64,000 nucleotides of DNA from Polaromonas jejuensis NBRC 106434 (GTDB lineage Bacteria; Pseudomonadota; Gammaproteobacteria; Burkholderiales; Burkholderiaceae_C): assembly GCF_001598235.1 (NCBI RefSeq), contig NZ_BCYO01000011.1, positions 62,001-126,000 on the forward strand, in the 5' to 3' direction. This document shows positions 61,002 to 64,000 of this stretch, in pieces. The notes beneath the pieces are model-generated. The model was not told the origin of the DNA. It saw only the letters and a list, made by a program, of their open reading frames with translations, and did no database searches. Position 1 is the stretch's first letter. The number at the start of each line of letters is the position of its first letter. The position numbers and the translations under genes were made by a program.

Positions 61002-61687
61002 GCCAGCTCTCCTTTTAAAAAATTCTCGGCCGCGGCAGGCAGCGGCCCCTTGAAAAAAGCCGGGGTCGGCAAATCGGCAATGAGCTGCCCCTGCTCCAGA
61101 TAGATCACGCGGCTGGCCAGGCGTTTGACCTGGCCCAGGTTGTGGCTGCTGAAAACCAGCGTCATGCCGGTGTCGGCGAATTCAGCCATCAGCCGTTCCA
61201 CCTCGCGCTTGGCGGTCGGGTCCAGGCTGGCGGTGGGCTCATCGAGCAGCAGGACCTGCGGCCTCAAGGCCCAGGCCCGCGCCAGCGCCACGCGTTGCTG
61301 CTGGCCGCCCGACAGGACCCTGGCATTGCGCCCGGCCAGCTCCGCCAGCCCCACCCGCTCCAGCGCCTGCCGGGCCTGTTCCCTGGCGGGCTGCCAGGGC
61401 GCGCCGTTCAGCCACAAGCCCAGGGCCACGTTATGCAAAACGCTGGCACGCAACATATAGGGACGCTGAAACAGCATGGCCTGGCGTGCCTGCGCGTCAG
61501 CCCAAAGACTGCCTGCCGCGGGCGGGACCAGCCCATGCAGCGCGCGCAGCAGCGTGCTCTTGCCGCTGCCATTGGAGCCCACCAGCGCCACGCGCTCGCC
61601 CGCAGCGATGCGCAGAGTGCAGGCCTTGAGTGCGCGGATGCGCCCAAACTGCACCCCCAGGGATTGCAGATTGAAAATCAGGCTCAT
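60998..61687 (-). CDS. tupC: tungstate-type ABC transporter ATPase
   Basis: A 229-residue ATP-binding protein with Walker A GSNGSGKSTLL, signature LSGGQQQRVALARA, Walker B VLLLDEPTASLDP and the H-loop SHN. It overlaps both neighbours by four bases (tupB, tupA), so the three subunits are made together. Confidence 0.94.
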   Translation of the reverse strand: MSLIFNLQSLGVQFGRIRALKACTLRIAAGERVALVGSNGSGKSTLLRALHGLVPPAAGSLWADAQARQAMLFQRPYMLRASVLHNVALGLWLNGAPWQPAREQARQALERVGLAELAGRNARVLSGGQQQRVALARAWALRPQVLLLDEPTASLDPTAKREVERLMAEFADTGMTLVFSSHNLGQVKRLASRVIYLEQGQLIADLPTPAFFKGPLPAAAENFLKGELA

Positions 61688-62436
61688 GGCGGCGTGCCCT
61701 GGGCGGCCATGGCGGGCTCCACATCCAGCATCTGGTCATCAAGCTGCTCGCGCCAGCGGCGCAGCAGCGCGATGAGGATATTGAGCAGCAGCACCACGCC
61801 GAGCAGCACCAGGCCCAGCGCCAGCGCCAGCGGCAGGTCGCCCTTGCTGGTTTCCAGCGCAATCGAGGTGGTCATCACGCGCGTGAAGCCCTCAATATTG
61901 CCGCCCACCACCATCACCGCGCCGACTTCCGAGATCGCGCGGCCAAAGGCTGCAATCAGCACCGTCAGCAAGGCATAGCGCTCGTCCCACAACAAAATCA
62001 GGCCGCGCATGAGGCGGCGAGCCCCCAGCGACTGCAGCTGCTCACCGTGGCTGCGGTCGGCGTCTTCAATGGTCTGGCGGACCAGCGCGCTGACGATGGG
62101 CAACACCAGCACCGCCTGCGCCAGCACCATGGCCTTGAAGGAAAACAGCCAGCCCAGAAAGCCCAGCGGCCCGCTGCGCGACAGCAGCAAATAGACCACC
62201 AGCCCGACCACCACCGAGGGCAGGGCCAGGGCGGTATTGAGCAAGGCCAGCAACGCCGCACGGCCCCTGAAATGCGACACCCCCAGCCAGGCGCCAAACA
62301 GCAGCCCGCCGCCGCAGGCGATCAGGCAGGCGCAGGCGCTGACGGCCAGCGATCGGCCAACAATGCTGGCAAACAGGGGATCGAGCGAGGTGATGAGGGA
62401 AAAGGCCGTGACGGCACTGTCTGAAAAGGAGTTCAT
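61684..62436 (-). CDS. tupB: tungstate-type ABC transporter permease
   Basis: The 250-residue membrane protein has five to six helices and the coupling motif with GARRLMRGLILLWDERYALL, followed by AFGRAISEVGAVMVVGGNIE, characteristic of TupB/ModB permeases. The start MNSFSDSAV at 62436 follows AAGGAG-like bases. It is the first gene of the operon, divergent from the regulator. Confidence 0.94.
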   Translation of the reverse strand: MNSFSDSAVTAFSLITSLDPLFASIVGRSLAVSACACLIACGGGLLFGAWLGVSHFRGRAALLALLNTALALPSVVVGLVVYLLLSRSGPLGFLGWLFSFKAMVLAQAVLVLPIVSALVRQTIEDADRSHGEQLQSLGARRLMRGLILLWDERYALLTVLIAAFGRAISEVGAVMVVGGNIEGFTRVMTTSIALETSKGDLPLALALGLVLLGVVLLLNILIALLRRWREQLDDQMLDVEPAMAAQGTPP

Positions 62437-62496
62437 GCCAGAAGTCTTGCGGGACTTTATCCTAGGCCGCATGGCCTGCGCTGCGCATAGGGATTC

Positions 62497-62525
62497 ATCG
62501 CTATGAAATCATTTGCATAGCCAAT
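62497..62525. promoter_or_regulatory. candidate ModE-like operator between tupB and its regulator
   Basis: ATCGCTATG, a 10-base spacer, then CATAGCCAAT. The left half matches the ATCGCTAT half-site of E. coli ModE boxes, as I recall them, and the right half is its near complement. It lies 61 bases before tupB and 76 before the regulator. The core GCTATG/CATAGC also resembles the family 2 repeats, so the match could be coincidental. Confidence 0.5.
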
Positions 62526-62600
62526 TCAGCGGCTTGCAGCGCCTGGCGCCGCTCCGTGCCGGCCAGTCCCTGCCCTCATAATCGACGCACCTTGCCCACC

Positions 62601-63716
62601 ATGCACAACGTCGAACTCTCCTACCTGCTGACGCCGGAGCGGCGCAAGGACGCGCTGATACGCAACCCCTTGATGGACATGCTGCATGCGGTGCGTGAGC
62701 AGGGCTCCATCTCCAGGGCGGCCAAGGTGCTGGACCTGTCCTACCGGCATGTATGGGGCGCACTCAAGGACTGGGAGCAGACGCTGGGGCGCACCCTCAT
62801 CGTCTGGGACAAGGGCCAGCGCGCCCGCCTCACCGAGTTTGGCGAAAAGCTGCTGTGGGCCGAGCGCCAGGCCCAGGCCAGGCTGGCGCCGCAGATCGAG
62901 GCCCTGAGCAGCGACATCGAGCGCGCTTTTTCCACCGCCTTTGACGACGAAGCCCATGTGCTGACGCTGTACGCCAGCCACGACGCGGCACTCTCTGCCC
63001 TGCGCGAGCAGGCCGGCGCGCATGGCCTGCACCTGGACATCCGCTTCATGGGCAGCGTCGATGCGATTGCCGCGCTGAATGCGGGGCGCTGCATGATGGC
63101 CGGCTTTCACACGCTGGACCAGCCGGGCGCGCAGTCGGTGTCGGCCAGGAGCTACCGCAGCCTGCTCAAGCCCGGCCTGCACAAACTGATCGGTTTTGCG
63201 CATCGCCAGCAGGGCCTGATCGTGGCGAAGAATAACCCGCTGGGCATTGCCGGCCTCATGGATTTGCGGCGGCCGGGTCTTCGCTACATCAACCGCGCGG
63301 AGGGCACCGGCACCCGCGTGCTGCTGGACGAATTGCTGCTCAAGGCCGGCATGGCCGCTGCGGACATTCAGGGCTACCAGAGCCAGGAGCCTTCGCACAC
63401 GGCGGTGGCCCAGGCCATTGCCAGCCACGCGGCCGATGCGGGCCTGGGCATTGAGGCCGCCGCACGCGAAAAAGGCTTGGGCTTTGTGCCGCTGGTGCAG
63501 GAGCGCTACCACCTGGTGTGCCTGAAGTCCGAGCTGCCCTCGCCGCCGGTGCAGGCCCTGCTCCAGCAGCTGCAAAGCCGCGACTGGCAAACCACGCTGG
63601 ACGGGCTGCCGGGTTACAGTGGCCGGCTGGCGCAAAGCGGCAAGGTGCTGTCGCTGCGGGCGGCCTTGCCTTGGTGGAACTACCGCACGCCAAAAATCAA
63701 AAAAACAAGCCTTTAG
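62601..63716 (+). CDS. ModE-like regulator with a periplasmic-binding-protein domain
   Basis: A 371-residue protein. Residues 1-90 form a LysR/ModE-type winged helix (MLHAVREQGSISRAAKVLDL, YRHVWGALKDWEQTLGR). The rest is a PBP-like domain (VLTLYASHDAALSALREQAG, RYINRAEGTGTRVLLDELLL, SHTAVAQAIASHAADAGLG), as in PF12727-type regulators of molybdate or tungstate genes. Divergent placement next to tupBCA suggests it represses or activates the transporter according to oxyanion level. The start MHNVELSYLL at 62601 is preferred over one 15 codons earlier. Confidence 0.88.
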   Translation: MHNVELSYLLTPERRKDALIRNPLMDMLHAVREQGSISRAAKVLDLSYRHVWGALKDWEQTLGRTLIVWDKGQRARLTEFGEKLLWAERQAQARLAPQIEALSSDIERAFSTAFDDEAHVLTLYASHDAALSALREQAGAHGLHLDIRFMGSVDAIAALNAGRCMMAGFHTLDQPGAQSVSARSYRSLLKPGLHKLIGFAHRQQGLIVAKNNPLGIAGLMDLRRPGLRYINRAEGTGTRVLLDELLLKAGMAAADIQGYQSQEPSHTAVAQAIASHAADAGLGIEAAAREKGLGFVPLVQERYHLVCLKSELPSPPVQALLQQLQSRDWQTTLDGLPGYSGRLAQSGKVLSLRAALPWWNYRTPKIKKTSL

Positions 63717-63748
63717 TATCGCCAGCCCTTTTACAACGGGCGCAAGAA

Positions 63749-63765
63749 GCTATATTTTTTATAGC
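63749..63765. repeat. family 2 repeat after the regulator
   Basis: GCTATATTTTTTATAGC. It lies between convergent genes and supplies the TAA stop (63759-63761) of the minus-strand gene at the window edge. Confidence 0.7.
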
Positions 63766-64000
63766 GAGCAGGATCGGAATCCGCAGAAGATGTCGTCGCG
63801 CTCTGGCAAATGGAAATTGCGCAGCTTCGGATGTTTCAGGCGCGCCCGGGTGGCAAACGAGGCCCCGCGCAACACCTTGTGCGTGCCAAACCAGGGTTGC
63901 GACCAGGCTTGACAAGGGTCGGGCGAAAAGCCCGGGTAGGGGCGGAAGGTCGTGCCCATCCACTCCCAGACATCGCCCCAGCGAAAGCCCCGGCTCGCTG
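63759..64000 (-). CDS. EgtB/SenA-type protein, C-terminal part only
   Basis: The frame runs off the right edge of the window; about 80 C-terminal residues are visible. GFRWGDVWEWMGTTF, YPGFSPDPCQAW, PWFGTHKVLRGASFATRARL and ERDDIFCGFRSC are typical of the formylglycine-generating-enzyme-like domain in EgtB, OvoA and the selenoneine synthase SenA. These non-haem iron enzymes join sulfur or selenium to a histidine derivative. Which of the three it is cannot be decided from this piece. Confidence 0.8.
   Translation of the reverse strand, partial: ASRGFRWGDVWEWMGTTFRPYPGFSPDPCQAWSQPWFGTHKVLRGASFATRARLKHPKLRNFHLPERDDIFCGFRSCSL

Noticed and set aside
62526..63635. 369-codon minus-strand frame opposite the ModE-like regulator
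   Set aside because: Shadow frame; the plus-strand frame carries clear helix-turn-helix and binding-protein motifs.

Overview
This is high-GC chromosomal DNA from a betaproteobacterium, most likely family Comamonadaceae (Polaromonas/Rhodoferax/Variovorax-like). The supporting evidence is the tmRNA tag ANDERFALAA, the gyrA-serC-pheA-tyrA-aroA/cmk-rpsA-ihfB-lapAB-hldE-hldD gene order, an EPSP synthase/cytidylate kinase fusion, several Bug (TctC) binding proteins, and short dispersed repeats of the GCTAT...ATAGC and CCCCCACGCTTG types. The genus is inferred.

Layout. 1-9.4 kb (minus strand): a complete kdp potassium-transport operon in the order small ORF-kdpF-kdpA-kdpB-kdpC-two unknown small genes-kdpD-kdpE, with a candidate KdpE box upstream. 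9.4-10.2 kb: an integrase remnant next to ssrA (tmRNA), a classical integration site. 10.2-12.3 kb (minus): gph, ubiG and an OmpA-family protein. 12.5-26.9 kb (plus): core genes gyrA, a DUF2059 protein, serC, pheA, tyrA, aroA-cmk, rpsA, ihfB, lapA, lapB, heptose kinase and hldD. 27-27.6 kb: an exported helix-hairpin-helix protein with a Lys/Ala-rich tail. 27.7-33.9 kb: the Mrp Na+/H+ antiporter operon, with mrpA and mrpB fused. 34-38.8 kb: a DinB-like protein, a fused 5-oxoprolinase and crcB.

38.85-49.6 kb is an accessory island that looks less GC-rich. It holds three Bug-type binding proteins, a signal-less family-3 binding protein plus a decayed duplicate, a GntR regulator with two winged-helix domains, and an acnD-lactonase-prpF operon. 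A diverged copy of the crcB 3' end lies at its far border. I read it as an uptake and catabolic cassette for a tricarboxylic acid or its lactone; the substrate is not known from sequence.

49.8-57.6 kb (minus): a form II CO-dehydrogenase-like molybdenum hydroxylase cluster (coxS-L-M-D-E-G and an XdhC-like gene), with a truncated divergent regulator remnant. 57.7-60.1 kb: periplasmic copper-chaperone genes, including a YcnI-PCuAC fusion. 60.1-63.7 kb: a tungstate-type ABC transporter (tupBCA) and a divergent ModE-like regulator with a candidate operator. The right edge holds the 3' end of an EgtB/SenA-type sulfoxide or selenoneine synthase gene.

A recurring theme is that short dispersed repeats have become protein-coding sequence. 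They form an in-frame insert in KdpB, an insert in the oxoprolinase, part of AroA, the C-terminus of CrcB, the signal peptide of the YcnI-PCuAC protein and the stop codon of the edge EgtB/SenA gene.
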